From contig NZ_MTAW01000098.1 of NCBI RefSeq assembly GCF_002154725.1, forward strand, positions 21,594 through 85,593: a DNA stretch of 64,000 bases, written 5' to 3'. The notes under the pieces were generated by a model, which saw only the letters and a list, made by a program, of their open reading frames with translations, made no database searches and had not been told where the DNA came from. How positions within the stretch are numbered: the first letter of the stretch is position 1; the number at the start of each line of letters is the position of its first letter. The position numbers were made by a program, and so were the translations under genes. This DNA comes from Nostoc sp. 106C (GTDB taxonomy: Bacteria > Cyanobacteriota > Cyanobacteriia > Cyanobacteriales > Nostocaceae). Below are positions 25,225-32,872 of the stretch, one piece after another.

Positions 25225-26331
25225 ATGCAATTATTAAATTCTACTCAATCTCAGTTAACTTTAACTGGGCGATTACTGGATGTACTGCAAGATATTGTTC
25301 GCAAAATTGAAATTAAATCTGATTTTTCCATTCACCATCCAGACTATAAACCTTTAGAATTACCATCTCAAATCATTGAACGGTTTCAAAAAATGCCAAC
25401 TCAGATGCAGCAGAAATATCTGAGTCTGCAACTGCGGAGTTTTCTTTATGGGATTTATTACAACGGTTCAATGCGCACTGCGCTAGCACTAAATAGTGAA
25501 GGAAATGCTTTGCCTCTCGATTTGGAAAATAATACTGTCTTGGGTATAGATATCAGTTTTTATGAGCAATTACATGAAAGTAATTGTGGAGAAGGTTATT
25601 TCGATCCTGGTTGGTCTGTAATTAGAGAAGAAATAGATGGTAGTTTAGCTGTAACTAAAGGTGGTTTGAGGTTACATATTCAGCGACATAAGCATCTTCA
25701 AGCTATTGAACAAGCCGCCGTAGTTGGCGATCTAGTAGCTATCCGAATGCCTAAAAACAGGGTGCAAAATGGTTTTTATATGGCAGTTGGCAATCTAGGT
25801 TTTCCTGGACTTGCCAAGGATAAAAATTCCCTAGCGACTGTACGAATCTATTTCAATTTAACGCCGGAAGGTGCTGTGTCAGTTATGCAAAGCTTGACAC
25901 AGAGGTTAAATGAGTTAGCGATTTATTTTAGTTTTAAGGTTTTATATAATCCCAAAGATTACGGACGATATGATTCTGGAGTTTTATACTTTGATAAAAG
26001 CGATTATCAAGTATTTCGGGGAGTTTTAGAAATTGTTTATCGGGAAAATAAGTTACATTTTCAGCCGGAAGTTCCCTTATTTACAATGCAGCTTAAACCT
26101 GGATTGGGTTTAGCAGAAGAACCAGATCAAAAGTTTGCCGAACACGAAAGCTTTGGCATGAATCGCTGCCAAATTGTAGCCAATGGGTTACTGGCAGCTT
26201 GGTATCAAAGTGATAATTCTCCAGAAGGGCGGATGCAAGCTATCCATAAGGAATTTTCGCTCATGGGAATTGATTTGCAGCGTACTTACTTAAATGCTAA
26301 TTCTGAAGACATTTACCAGTTTTTGAACTGA
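25225..26331 (+). CDS. HopA1-family protein, putative phospho-Ser/Thr lyase of RiPP maturation
   Basis: 368 residues; start 25 bases after the kinase and stop overlapping the next ATG (TGATG at 26329-26333), so translation is probably coupled. The order SLQLRSFLYGIYYNGSMR, FYEQLHESNCGEGYFDPGW, RLHIQRHKHL, GDLVAIRMPKN, NGFYMAVGN, VRIYFNLTPEGA and KVLYNPKDYGRYDSGVLYF is that of the HopA1 effector family. In thioamitide and class V lanthipeptide pathways HopA1-domain proteins remove phosphate from pSer/pThr. Here there is no LanC-like cyclase or Cys in the candidate cores, so the dehydrated residues may remain open. Confidence 0.82.
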   Translation: MQLLNSTQSQLTLTGRLLDVLQDIVRKIEIKSDFSIHHPDYKPLELPSQIIERFQKMPTQMQQKYLSLQLRSFLYGIYYNGSMRTALALNSEGNALPLDLENNTVLGIDISFYEQLHESNCGEGYFDPGWSVIREEIDGSLAVTKGGLRLHIQRHKHLQAIEQAAVVGDLVAIRMPKNRVQNGFYMAVGNLGFPGLAKDKNSLATVRIYFNLTPEGAVSVMQSLTQRLNELAIYFSFKVLYNPKDYGRYDSGVLYFDKSDYQVFRGVLEIVYRENKLHFQPEVPLFTMQLKPGLGLAEEPDQKFAEHESFGMNRCQIVANGLLAAWYQSDNSPEGRMQAIHKEFSLMGIDLQRTYLNANSEDIYQFLN

Positions 26332-27347
26332 TGCTAATAACTGATCTTTCTCCACAGGTTTTAGTCACAACAAATAAAAATGCTTCTGCAAATCCTAAAT
26401 TCCCAGAAACAGATTTGCCTTTCTATCGAAAACTGGGACGAACTGACCTCACAGTTAGCTGTTTAGGTTTAGGAGGCGGCGGTCATATTTCTAGTGAAGA
26501 TACCCATTACGCCTTTGACCAAGGAATCAACTACTTTTTTTATTCCAGCGACCTGCATCACCATATCTATAGTTCAATGGCTGGGGCACTGCGCCAACTG
26601 TGTGGACGTAGTTCTGCAAAGCGAGAGCAAGTTATACTCGCAACAGTAACTTATATCAAAAGTCCAGAAATGGCGATCGCTGCTCTGTTCGATCAATTTG
26701 TCGATTTACAAATTGACTATATTGATGTGTTTTTCTGGGGCTGGATTGGCGTTAAAGATGGGTCGGCTTTACAAGATTGCTTGCAACTTTCTCCTGATTT
26801 AAGAGGGCCTAACTCTGTATATCAGCGCAGCATTGAAAAAATGCTTGGCATCTCAGAACGCCTGAAAAAAATGGGAGCAGTTCGCTATATTGGTGCTTCT
26901 TTTCACGATCTCAATCTTGCTCAACAGTGGTCTAATAGCCCTCTGTTGGATGTAGTCATGGTCAGGCACAATGTTGCTCATCGGTCTGCACAATCGCAGG
27001 TATTTGATCGGCTAGATCCCCAAGACCCTCATCGTCCTGGTATCGTCACATTTAAATCTACAGGCTCTCATACAGGAGTTCTTTGGGATGCGCCACAAAG
27101 CTTACCAGCAGGTTGTTGGCAACCATCAGTACCCGATTTATATCGCTACTCTTTAAGTCAGAATTGTGTCGATGTTTGTTTAGCCGGATGGCGATATCGG
27201 GAAGAAATTGATGCTGCGATCGCCGGAATCCAAAAAGGCAAGCTTTCCCCAGCAGAAATTGACTATCTCAATCTATACGGAGATTTACATCGTAATAGGC
27301 TTTCGCTGGCGGATATTCCACCAGAACGCTTAATTTATCGTTCCTAG
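26331..27347 (+). CDS. Aldo/keto-reductase-fold protein, catalytic residues apparently lost
   Basis: 338 residues; its ATG overlaps the stop of the HopA1 gene. The AKR order is clear: KLGRTDLTVSCLGLGGGG, HYAFDQGINYFFYSSD, VILATVTYIKSPE, QIDYIDVFFWGW and GAVRYIGASFHDL. Compared with the AKR tetrad (Asp in FFDTA, Tyr in VYG, Lys in IATK, His in QLHW), the equivalent stretches here read FFYSSDLHHH, ILATVT and VFFWGW, so all four residues seem replaced. It may act as a scaffold, bind NADPH as a sensor, or use new residues. If still active, reduction of dehydroamino acids would be the natural guess. Confidence 0.78.
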   Translation: MLITDLSPQVLVTTNKNASANPKFPETDLPFYRKLGRTDLTVSCLGLGGGGHISSEDTHYAFDQGINYFFYSSDLHHHIYSSMAGALRQLCGRSSAKREQVILATVTYIKSPEMAIAALFDQFVDLQIDYIDVFFWGWIGVKDGSALQDCLQLSPDLRGPNSVYQRSIEKMLGISERLKKMGAVRYIGASFHDLNLAQQWSNSPLLDVVMVRHNVAHRSAQSQVFDRLDPQDPHRPGIVTFKSTGSHTGVLWDAPQSLPAGCWQPSVPDLYRYSLSQNCVDVCLAGWRYREEIDAAIAGIQKGKLSPAEIDYLNLYGDLHRNRLSLADIPPERLIYRS

Positions 27348-27370
27348 ATATCAAAAATAAACTACAGCTT

Positions 27371-28117
27371 ATGCTAGATTCCATACCACAATTAACATTC
27401 CCAGAAATTACACCCGCTTCAGATGAGGAAATCCTGGCTTACTTACGTCATTCTTTTACAATTGCGACAATAGCAGCAGCTGCGGAACAAAATATATACA
27501 TACTTAGAGTGTGCGATCGCTTGGGAATTACTGTTACTGATGAAGAATTGCAAGCAGCAGGCGACTCTTTTCGCCACAAGCACAAACTGCTAGGAGTTTC
27601 AGAAACCATAGCATGGCTGACACAGCAACGAATTAGCGCAGAAGATTGGACTCAAGGAATTCGCTTATCTCTACTCGCTCAAAAATTAAAAGAACATCTC
27701 TTTGGTGAGAACGTTGATGCTCACTACATTAACAACCGCGATAGTTATAAGCGTGTAGCTTTGTCGCAAATTTTAGTCAAGGATTTAACAGCAGCAACTA
27801 CTATTGTTCAACTTCTACAAGAAAATCGGGTATCATTCCCTGCTTTAGCATTGGAATATTCACGAGGGAAACAATCAAAAGAAAATGGCGGTTTCCTTGG
27901 AATCCGCTTTCTGGCTGAATTATTGCCAGAAATAACAAGAGCGATCGCTTTTGCACAGGAAGGTGAAGTAGTTGGGCCAATTCAAACTCAAATGGGTTAT
28001 CATATCCTCCGAATTGAGAAGTGGATACCCGCAAATTTAAGTGAAATTCGAGAAGAAATTTTAGAGTCTTTATTTCAAGCTTGGTTAAAACCAAACAACT
28101 TTAATAGAAACTTATAA
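27371..28117 (+). CDS. Parvulin-like PPIase/chaperone of the RiPP operon
   Basis: 248 residues, 23 bases after the AKR-like gene. The N-terminal helical half (residues 10-115, SurA-like) is followed by a parvulin-type rotamase domain: YKRVALSQILVKDLTAA, FPALALEYSRGKQSKENGGF, IRFLAELLPEITRAIAFAQ, GEVVGPIQTQMGYHILRIE. It lacks a signal peptide, so it acts in the cytosol. In cyanobacterial exporter clusters such proteins are thought to hold precursor peptides for modification or export. A second, more diverged copy is encoded at 30344-31105. It is the last gene of the kinase/lyase operon. Confidence 0.82.
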   Translation: MLDSIPQLTFPEITPASDEEILAYLRHSFTIATIAAAAEQNIYILRVCDRLGITVTDEELQAAGDSFRHKHKLLGVSETIAWLTQQRISAEDWTQGIRLSLLAQKLKEHLFGENVDAHYINNRDSYKRVALSQILVKDLTAATTIVQLLQENRVSFPALALEYSRGKQSKENGGFLGIRFLAELLPEITRAIAFAQEGEVVGPIQTQMGYHILRIEKWIPANLSEIREEILESLFQAWLKPNNFNRNL

Positions 28118-28161
28118 TTTTAATTGATGGCATAGCAAAATAATTTTTTTGAAAATCATCA

Positions 28162-28196
28162 AGCCTACCTATAACTTTTGTTTAGGTGGGTTTATT
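28162..28196 (+). terminator. Terminator of the kinase/lyase operon
   Basis: AGCCTACCTA (28162-28171) pairs with TAGGTGGGTT (28183-28192), including two G-T pairs; TATTCAT follows. It lies 45 bases after the parvulin stop codon. Confidence 0.6.
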
Positions 28197-28402
28197 CATA
28201 TATCTCTAGTTATCAAGTAATTATTTTTACCTTGAGATCATGAAAATAAAAGTAACTTTTATGTTCATAAAATAGAAGTTTATCTGTAGATATATGAATT
28301 TATTTATGGCAATTTATTAATAGAAAGCTAGAAATTCAATTGATGAGTTTCAGCGATCTATATCTCTAACCAAAAATTGTTCAAAATTCTCAGGAGATTG
28401 AA

Positions 28403-28618
28403 ATGGCTGCTATTGCAATTCATGATTTACGTCCTGCTGGTGCAGATTTATTTGCTGGTTATGAAAACTTCATGAGTGATTTAGTTGACTCCGAACTAAA
28501 TGCAGTTAATGGTGGTATTTCACCTTTAGTTATCTGGGGTGTAGCAATCACATCAGAATATGTAATTAGTGCTTTTGGCGTAGGCGTTGGTGCTGGTATT
28601 TATACAGCACTTAAGTAA
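28403..28618 (+). CDS. Gly-Gly-leader peptide, unit A long form
   Basis: 71 residues with an AGGAG site nine bases upstream. The leader AAIAIHDLRPAGADLFAGY, then ENFMSDLVDSELNAVNGG gives a clear double-glycine cleavage site. The 33-residue core begins ISPLVIWGVAITSEYV and has the glycine-rich GVGVGAGIYTALK tail; GxxxG-like spacing is typical of membrane-inserting two-peptide bacteriocins. No Cys and few Ser/Thr are present. It is followed after 26 bases by a second precursor, so the two may act as a pair. Modified or plain, it should leave through the C39 exporter. Confidence 0.8.
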   Translation: MAAIAIHDLRPAGADLFAGYENFMSDLVDSELNAVNGGISPLVIWGVAITSEYVISAFGVGVGAGIYTALK

Positions 28619-28644
28619 TTTAAAAATAAACTGAGGAGTAAACA

Positions 28645-28836
28645 ATGGCTACAATTCGCATTGAACAATTAAGCGCTGGTTTTGAACTGATTGCTGACGA
28701 AGAAACATTTTTGGATGAACTCACTGATAGCGATCTAGATCTGAACAAAGGTGGAATCACCCCAGTAATTACAAGCCTGATCGTGTTCTCCGCAGGCTAT
28801 GGTGTAGGCAGAGCAATCAGTGAAATTTTCAAATAA
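28645..28836 (+). CDS. Gly-Gly-leader peptide, unit A short form
   Basis: 63 residues with a GAGGAG site. The leader MATIRIEQLSAGFELIADEE then TFLDELTDSDLDLNKGG ends in a double glycine. The 26-residue core begins ITPVITSLIVFSAGYGVG and ends with a basic residue. It contains GYGVG, three Ser and two Thr, and no Cys. The pairing with the upstream long form, repeated in unit B, suggests a two-component product. A terminator follows at 28872. Confidence 0.8.
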   Translation: MATIRIEQLSAGFELIADEETFLDELTDSDLDLNKGGITPVITSLIVFSAGYGVGRAISEIFK

Positions 28837-28871
28837 CCGTTGATATAACTAAAGGTTAAATTACCAATAGC

Positions 28872-28919
28872 AAGAGCAAAAGTTATGTTTTAACATGACT
28901 TTCTGCTCTTATTTTATTT
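28872..28919 (+). terminator. Rho-independent terminator after unit A
   Basis: An interrupted long stem starts AAGAGCA (28872-28878) and closes with TGCTCTT (28904-28910); inner pairs AAGT/ACTT and ATG/CAT extend it. ATTTTATTT follows. Confidence 0.75.
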
Positions 28920-28971
28920 ATGTATTTTTTTAGCTAATAATACCAATTTAATATGAAGATGCATATAATTT

Positions 28972-28994
28972 AGCCTGCCTGCGCAGGCTTTGTT
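28972..28994. repeat. Dispersed hairpin repeat between the precursor units
   Basis: AGCCTGC/GCAGGCT with a CTGC loop followed by TTTGTTT. Terminator-like, but placed within a 545-base spacer and of a type that recurs in Nostoc intergenic DNA. The rest of the spacer 28920-29219 shows no gene. Confidence 0.5.
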
Positions 28995-29387
28995 TATTTA
29001 GCACTGGGCTTCCAGCCTGAGAGTGTTAATGTGCAGCTTCACAGAGAATTTGTATAAGTCTATTCCACAAATTTTTAGTGTATTTAATTGAAAAGCTTAG
29101 GACAGAAAGCAGATTTATTCATTTAGTCTGTATATCTAAGCTTTGTTTGTTTAATCTCTGGCTATAAGTCCGATAGTATAAGCTACTTAATTTGATGTCG
29201 TCTTAGCTAGATACTTGGAAAATAATAGTAACTTTTATGTTCATTAAATGGAGCATTATCTCTAGATATATCAATTTGTTTATGGCAATTTATTAATAGA
29301 AGTTAATAAAAGACTAAAAATTCAATTGACGAATTTTAGCAAACTTCTACCTATCCAAAATCCTTCAAAATTATTAGGAGTTTGAAA

Positions 29388-29606
29388 ATGGCTGCTATTA
29401 CAGTTCATGACTTACGTCCTGCTGGTGCAGATTTATTTGCTGGTTCTGAAAATTTCATGAGTGATTTAGCTGATTCTGAACTAAACACAGTTAACGGTGG
29501 TTTAACACCTGTAGTAATTTGGGGTGTAGCAATCGCATCAGAATATGTAATCGGTGCTTTTGCTGTTGGTGTTGGTGCTGGTATTTATACAGCAGTTAAA
29601 AAATAA
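29388..29606 (+). CDS. Gly-Gly-leader peptide, unit B long form
   Basis: 72 residues from the ATG at 29388 (TAGGAG 13 bases upstream; a TTG two codons earlier is in frame). The leader repeats unit A closely (HDLRPAGADLFAGSENFM, DLADSELNTVNGG). The core begins LTPVVIWGVAIASEYV and ends GVGAGIYTAVKK. The changes from unit A are conservative, meaning both copies are under selection to keep the same peptide type. Confidence 0.8.
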   Translation: MAAITVHDLRPAGADLFAGSENFMSDLADSELNTVNGGLTPVVIWGVAIASEYVIGAFAVGVGAGIYTAVKK

Positions 29607-29632
29607 TCTAGAAATAAAGTGAAGAGTAAACA

Positions 29633-29824
29633 ATGGCTACAATTCGTATTGAACAGTTAAGCGCAGGTTTTGAACTGATTGCTGACGAAGAAACATTCTT
29701 AGATGAACTCACTGATAGCGATCTAGACTTGAATAAAGGTGGAATCACCCCAGTAATTACAAGCCTGATCGTGTTCTCCGCAGGCTATGGTGTAGGCAGA
29801 GCAATCACCGCAATTTTCAAATAA
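29633..29824 (+). CDS. Gly-Gly-leader peptide, unit B short form
   Basis: 63 residues, nearly identical to the unit A short form; the leader is the same and the core differs only by TA for SE near the end (AITAIFK). It has a GAAGAG site and lies 26 bases after the long form, as in unit A. A terminator hairpin overlaps its stop codon. Confidence 0.8.
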   Translation: MATIRIEQLSAGFELIADEETFLDELTDSDLDLNKGGITPVITSLIVFSAGYGVGRAITAIFK

Positions 29825-29848
29825 CCATTGATTATTATATCAATGGTT
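29823..29848 (+). terminator. Terminator after unit B
   Basis: A perfect 10-bp stem AACCATTGAT/ATCAATGGTT with a 6-base loop, followed by ATTTCTC; it overlaps the stop codon of the last precursor. Confidence 0.65.
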
Positions 29849-29991
29849 ATTTCTCAAGTTGTTAAATTGTGAAATCATTAAAAGTAGGAGTCACAAAGAT
29901 ATAAGTCTAGGATTAATTTTGACTCCTGCTTTCTCAGCAAAGATGAGGCTGTAAACAAAGATTTTGTCAACACTCAAAAGAGGTAAAATTT

Positions 29992-30249
29992 ATGTTCAGC
30001 AATCGTTCTAACCCTCTGGATATTACAATTCCCATATTTGTCATTATGGGAATTTCACAAATAATTCTTGGTAATTATGTACTCGCTGGTATTTTCCTAA
30101 TAATAGCTTTAGGACAATTTGTTGTACCTAGAGTTGGAGTTAACAATTTAAATCAATTGCATAGACCTGAAGTTCTCTTTGTCTGGGCGATGATTACAAC
30201 ATTTACCTGTTTAGTTATCTACCAAATTTATAAAGACGCGTTTTCCTAG
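29992..30249 (+). CDS. Small two-helix membrane protein near the precursors
   Basis: 85 residues with an AGAGG site. Two hydrophobic segments (about residues 10-45 with IPIFVIMGISQIIL, and 60-80 with FVWAMITTFTCLVIYQIY) make a small integral membrane protein. I do not recognise a family. Its place right after the precursor units and before the export genes fits an immunity or export-helper role, but nothing in the sequence proves that. A hairpin at 29882-29933 (AGGAGTCA/TGACTCCT) lies just before it. Confidence 0.6.
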   Translation: MFSNRSNPLDITIPIFVIMGISQIILGNYVLAGIFLIIALGQFVVPRVGVNNLNQLHRPEVLFVWAMITTFTCLVIYQIYKDAFS

Positions 30250-30304
30250 ATTACGCCTTAGTAGCATCAACCTAGGCAATTTTCTTTAACTTTAATATAA
30301 AAAA

Positions 30305-30333
30305 TTATCCCACCTGTTGTATCAGTGGGATAA
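30305..30333 (-). terminator. Terminator between convergent operons
   Basis: A perfect 9-bp stem TTATCCCAC/GTGGGATAA; on the minus strand it is followed by a T-run (TTTTTTATATT), so it mainly ends the export operon. It may also act on plus-strand transcripts. Confidence 0.75.
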
Positions 30334-30343
30334 AGCTTATTAT

Positions 30344-31105
30344 TCAGTTATTAGCTTTAACTAAATCTAGTGGAACTGATAATAAATAATTTATAGATTC
30401 AGTCTTTTTCTTTAACCATTCAGAGAATAATTCGGTGAATATTTTAGTACGTATATTATCATCCAACTGTGGCTGAATTATTTCTTCTACAAGAATGAGA
30501 TGTATACCAGAAGATGTTACAATTGGCTTAATTAGCTGTGGTGGTTGAGCAGCAAATACTGTAGCGGAAATTTCCGATTTCATATCTTTGCGTTGTACTC
30601 TACCTTTGTATCCTAATTTTCGCCTTAGTTCTGTGTCTTTAATATATTTGTGAGCAACATCATAAAAACTAACTTCACCCTCTTGAATGGCATAAAAGAG
30701 TTCTATTGCTAAATCTTCATCATCTAAGATAACTTCATACATCACAACACTAAAGTAATCTAGTTGATGTTCAAAAAAGTATGGTTCGATTTTATCTGCA
30801 AACAGATAAAGAGCTAATTTGTTAGAGATAATAGTTTGGTAAATAATCTCTTCAAAATCATCTAGTGAAAGACTATGCTTTTCAAGCCATGCCCAGGTAT
30901 CATCAGCACTATTGAGTTTATTAGCTAACCTTATTTGGTCTGCTGTTTTTTGCAGTTCTTCAACCTCTACATTGATTCCAGCTTCTTCAGCAGCAGATAT
31001 AATTACCTTACGGTTAAGAATTTGTTCAACTATCTCAGGAATTTTGCAAGTTAGCTTGATTTGATGAACAATATCTTCATTATTAATAGTAATAGGATGT
31101 GACAT
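30344..31105 (-). CDS. Diverged parvulin-like protein of the export operon
   Basis: 253 residues. The helical N-terminal domain (IPEIVEQILNRKVIISAAEE, VEVEELQKTADQIRLANKL) is followed by a diverged parvulin region (YFSVVMYEVILDDEDLA, GEVSFYDVAHKYIKDTELRR, LGYKGRVQRKDM, PIVTSSGIHLILVEEI). Several usual rotamase residues are altered, so it may bind peptides without isomerase activity. It follows hlyD on the same strand after 126 bases. Its pairing with a C39 exporter and HlyD adaptor is a pattern seen in cyanobacterial peptide-export loci. Confidence 0.78.
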   Translation of the reverse strand: MSHPITINNEDIVHQIKLTCKIPEIVEQILNRKVIISAAEEAGINVEVEELQKTADQIRLANKLNSADDTWAWLEKHSLSLDDFEEIIYQTIISNKLALYLFADKIEPYFFEHQLDYFSVVMYEVILDDEDLAIELFYAIQEGEVSFYDVAHKYIKDTELRRKLGYKGRVQRKDMKSEISATVFAAQPPQLIKPIVTSSGIHLILVEEIIQPQLDDNIRTKIFTELFSEWLKKKTESINYLLSVPLDLVKANN

Positions 31106-31231
31106 ATTCCTCCTAAATTAAGTTAAGTTTATTGCTTGATTATTTTGACTAGCAAATATTTAAATTTTCATATTTGCAGATAAAAAAACTTAAAAAAGAA
31201 TATTTACAAATGCATAATTAAAGTAAAATTT

Positions 31232-32755
31232 TTACAATTTTACTCCACCTTGTTGCAACTTTTTAAACGGATCTATAAGAAAATCGATAATACGGCGCTG
31301 GCGTACAATCACTTCAGCTGTAGCAGTATCTCCTGGATGTAAGGCAATACATTTATTAGCTGAAGGAATACAATCTTGTTTTAAAGCAATTTCTAAGTTA
31401 TAAGCTGCCACTTTTCCATTAGGTGTATCTATCTCTGTTGTAGTAGGAGAAATCTTAATTAACTCCCCTGAGACGATACCATAGTCCTGAAATGGATAAG
31501 CATCAAACTTTAACTTTACTGGTAATCCTTTTTGTAAAAAACCACTTTCGGTAGTTGCCATTTGTGCCCGAACTATTAGAGGCGAATTTCTCGGTGCAAT
31601 TTCCGCTACCATTGTGCCAGATTGCACTACAGAGCCGGCTTTTTGAATTGGTAACTGAAATAGCGTACCATTGACAGTAGCTCTTATCTCTCGTTGTCCT
31701 AATTGAAATTTTAATGCTTCAATCTGACTATTAGTTTGAGCAATTTCTGCTTTTAAAGAAGTAATTTCTGTATCTAATGTTTTCTGTTGATCGGCAATTT
31801 TTAGTAAGGCTAGCTGACCAGAACGAGTTAAGGACTGATAACCTCTTTCTTGTTCTTTAAGTCGTAAATATGCTTGTTCAATATCTGCACTAGCTTGGCG
31901 AAGATTTCGCTCGTAACTACTTTGTTGTTCTTCTAGACGTAACTTGGACTGTTCAATATCTGATTTGCTTTGTTCATATAATTTTTGTTTATCTTTGCCT
32001 ATATCTTGCTTTTCTACTAGATTAATTTCTGGAACAATTCCTTCTTGTTTTAGCTTTCTATAACGTTCTACTTCTCGTTGTGTACTTGCTAAACTACTCT
32101 CCATCAATTTATTAACAGTTCGGCTGTTTTCAAGAGTTTGCCGTGCCTGATTTAATTGGGATAATTTTTCTTCTTTCTGTAATTCATAGGAATTTCTTAA
32201 AGTATTAATATTCTGTCGTGCTTGGTCAACTTGAGCCTGTTTTTCTAACTGTTGAGATTGATTTTGTTGTTGTTGAGTTGTCAAAGATACAAGTAACTGA
32301 TTTTGAGATGAATTTAACTGTGACAACCGATTTAATTGTCCTTCTAACTTATCCTGAGCTTGACGCAACTCAGCCTTTACTAATTCCGATTCCAGCAGTA
32401 ATAAAATCTGTCCAGATTTAACTGATTCGCCTTCTTTAACGCGAATTTCAGCAACAGTTCCTGCTACAGGAGCATCGAGTTTAATTGTTTTATCTTTAGG
32501 TTCAATTCTTCCTCTAGATGTACCAGTTTCATCTACTTTAGATAATATTGCCCAAGGTAAAATTATAGATACAATAATCATCAAAAAATACAGCAATCCT
32601 CTTGTCCAAACCTGTGGCAGACTTTCAAGCGATTCTTTAGTTATTTCAGACCAATCATCTTTCGTTGTTACTGGTAATGGGGGTGGTAAATTTTCTGGAG
32701 AAGATGCATTTTGTATTAATTGCGTTTTAACCCGTCCATTTAATAAATCTGTCAT
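31232..32755 (-). CDS. HlyD-family membrane fusion protein of a type I peptide exporter
   Basis: 507 residues. A cytosolic N-terminus is followed by one membrane helix (about residues 53-70, LYFLMIIVSIILPWAIL) and a split lipoyl/barrel-sandwich domain (VAGTVAEIRVKEGESVKSG and later VNGTLFQLPIQKAGSVVQSG). Between them is a very long coiled coil (about residues 125-350, rich in Gln, Leu and Glu). The C-terminal part (LPVKLKFDAYPFQDYGIVSG, LHPGDTATAEVIVRQRR) is the beta-barrel typical of HlyD. It connects the inner-membrane ABC exporter encoded upstream to an outer-membrane TolC-like channel not present in this window. Confidence 0.92.
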   Translation of the reverse strand: MTDLLNGRVKTQLIQNASSPENLPPPLPVTTKDDWSEITKESLESLPQVWTRGLLYFLMIIVSIILPWAILSKVDETGTSRGRIEPKDKTIKLDAPVAGTVAEIRVKEGESVKSGQILLLLESELVKAELRQAQDKLEGQLNRLSQLNSSQNQLLVSLTTQQQQNQSQQLEKQAQVDQARQNINTLRNSYELQKEEKLSQLNQARQTLENSRTVNKLMESSLASTQREVERYRKLKQEGIVPEINLVEKQDIGKDKQKLYEQSKSDIEQSKLRLEEQQSSYERNLRQASADIEQAYLRLKEQERGYQSLTRSGQLALLKIADQQKTLDTEITSLKAEIAQTNSQIEALKFQLGQREIRATVNGTLFQLPIQKAGSVVQSGTMVAEIAPRNSPLIVRAQMATTESGFLQKGLPVKLKFDAYPFQDYGIVSGELIKISPTTTEIDTPNGKVAAYNLEIALKQDCIPSANKCIALHPGDTATAEVIVRQRRIIDFLIDPFKKLQQGGVKL

Positions 32756-32872
32756 GATTATTCTCTGATAACGATTTTGAACTGTGGATTTGATATTTAC
32801 TTTAAAAATAAGTAATAATTATCGTAACTTCCTATTTACTATTACCTATTCTTTATTTCCTCAGTCCATTGT

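Larger units (their letters stand above)
28245..29850 (+). repeat. Tandem duplication of a two-precursor unit
   Basis: Unit A (about 28245-28836) and unit B (about 29220-29824) each contain an upstream region (GTAACTTTTATGTTCAT, later GGCAATTTATTAATAGAA), a longer precursor and a shorter precursor. The shorter precursors differ only near the end (AISEIFK against AITAIFK). The units are about 980 bases apart, separated by a terminator and a dispersed hairpin. The upstream regions are less alike than the genes, so the duplication is not very recent. Confidence 0.8.
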
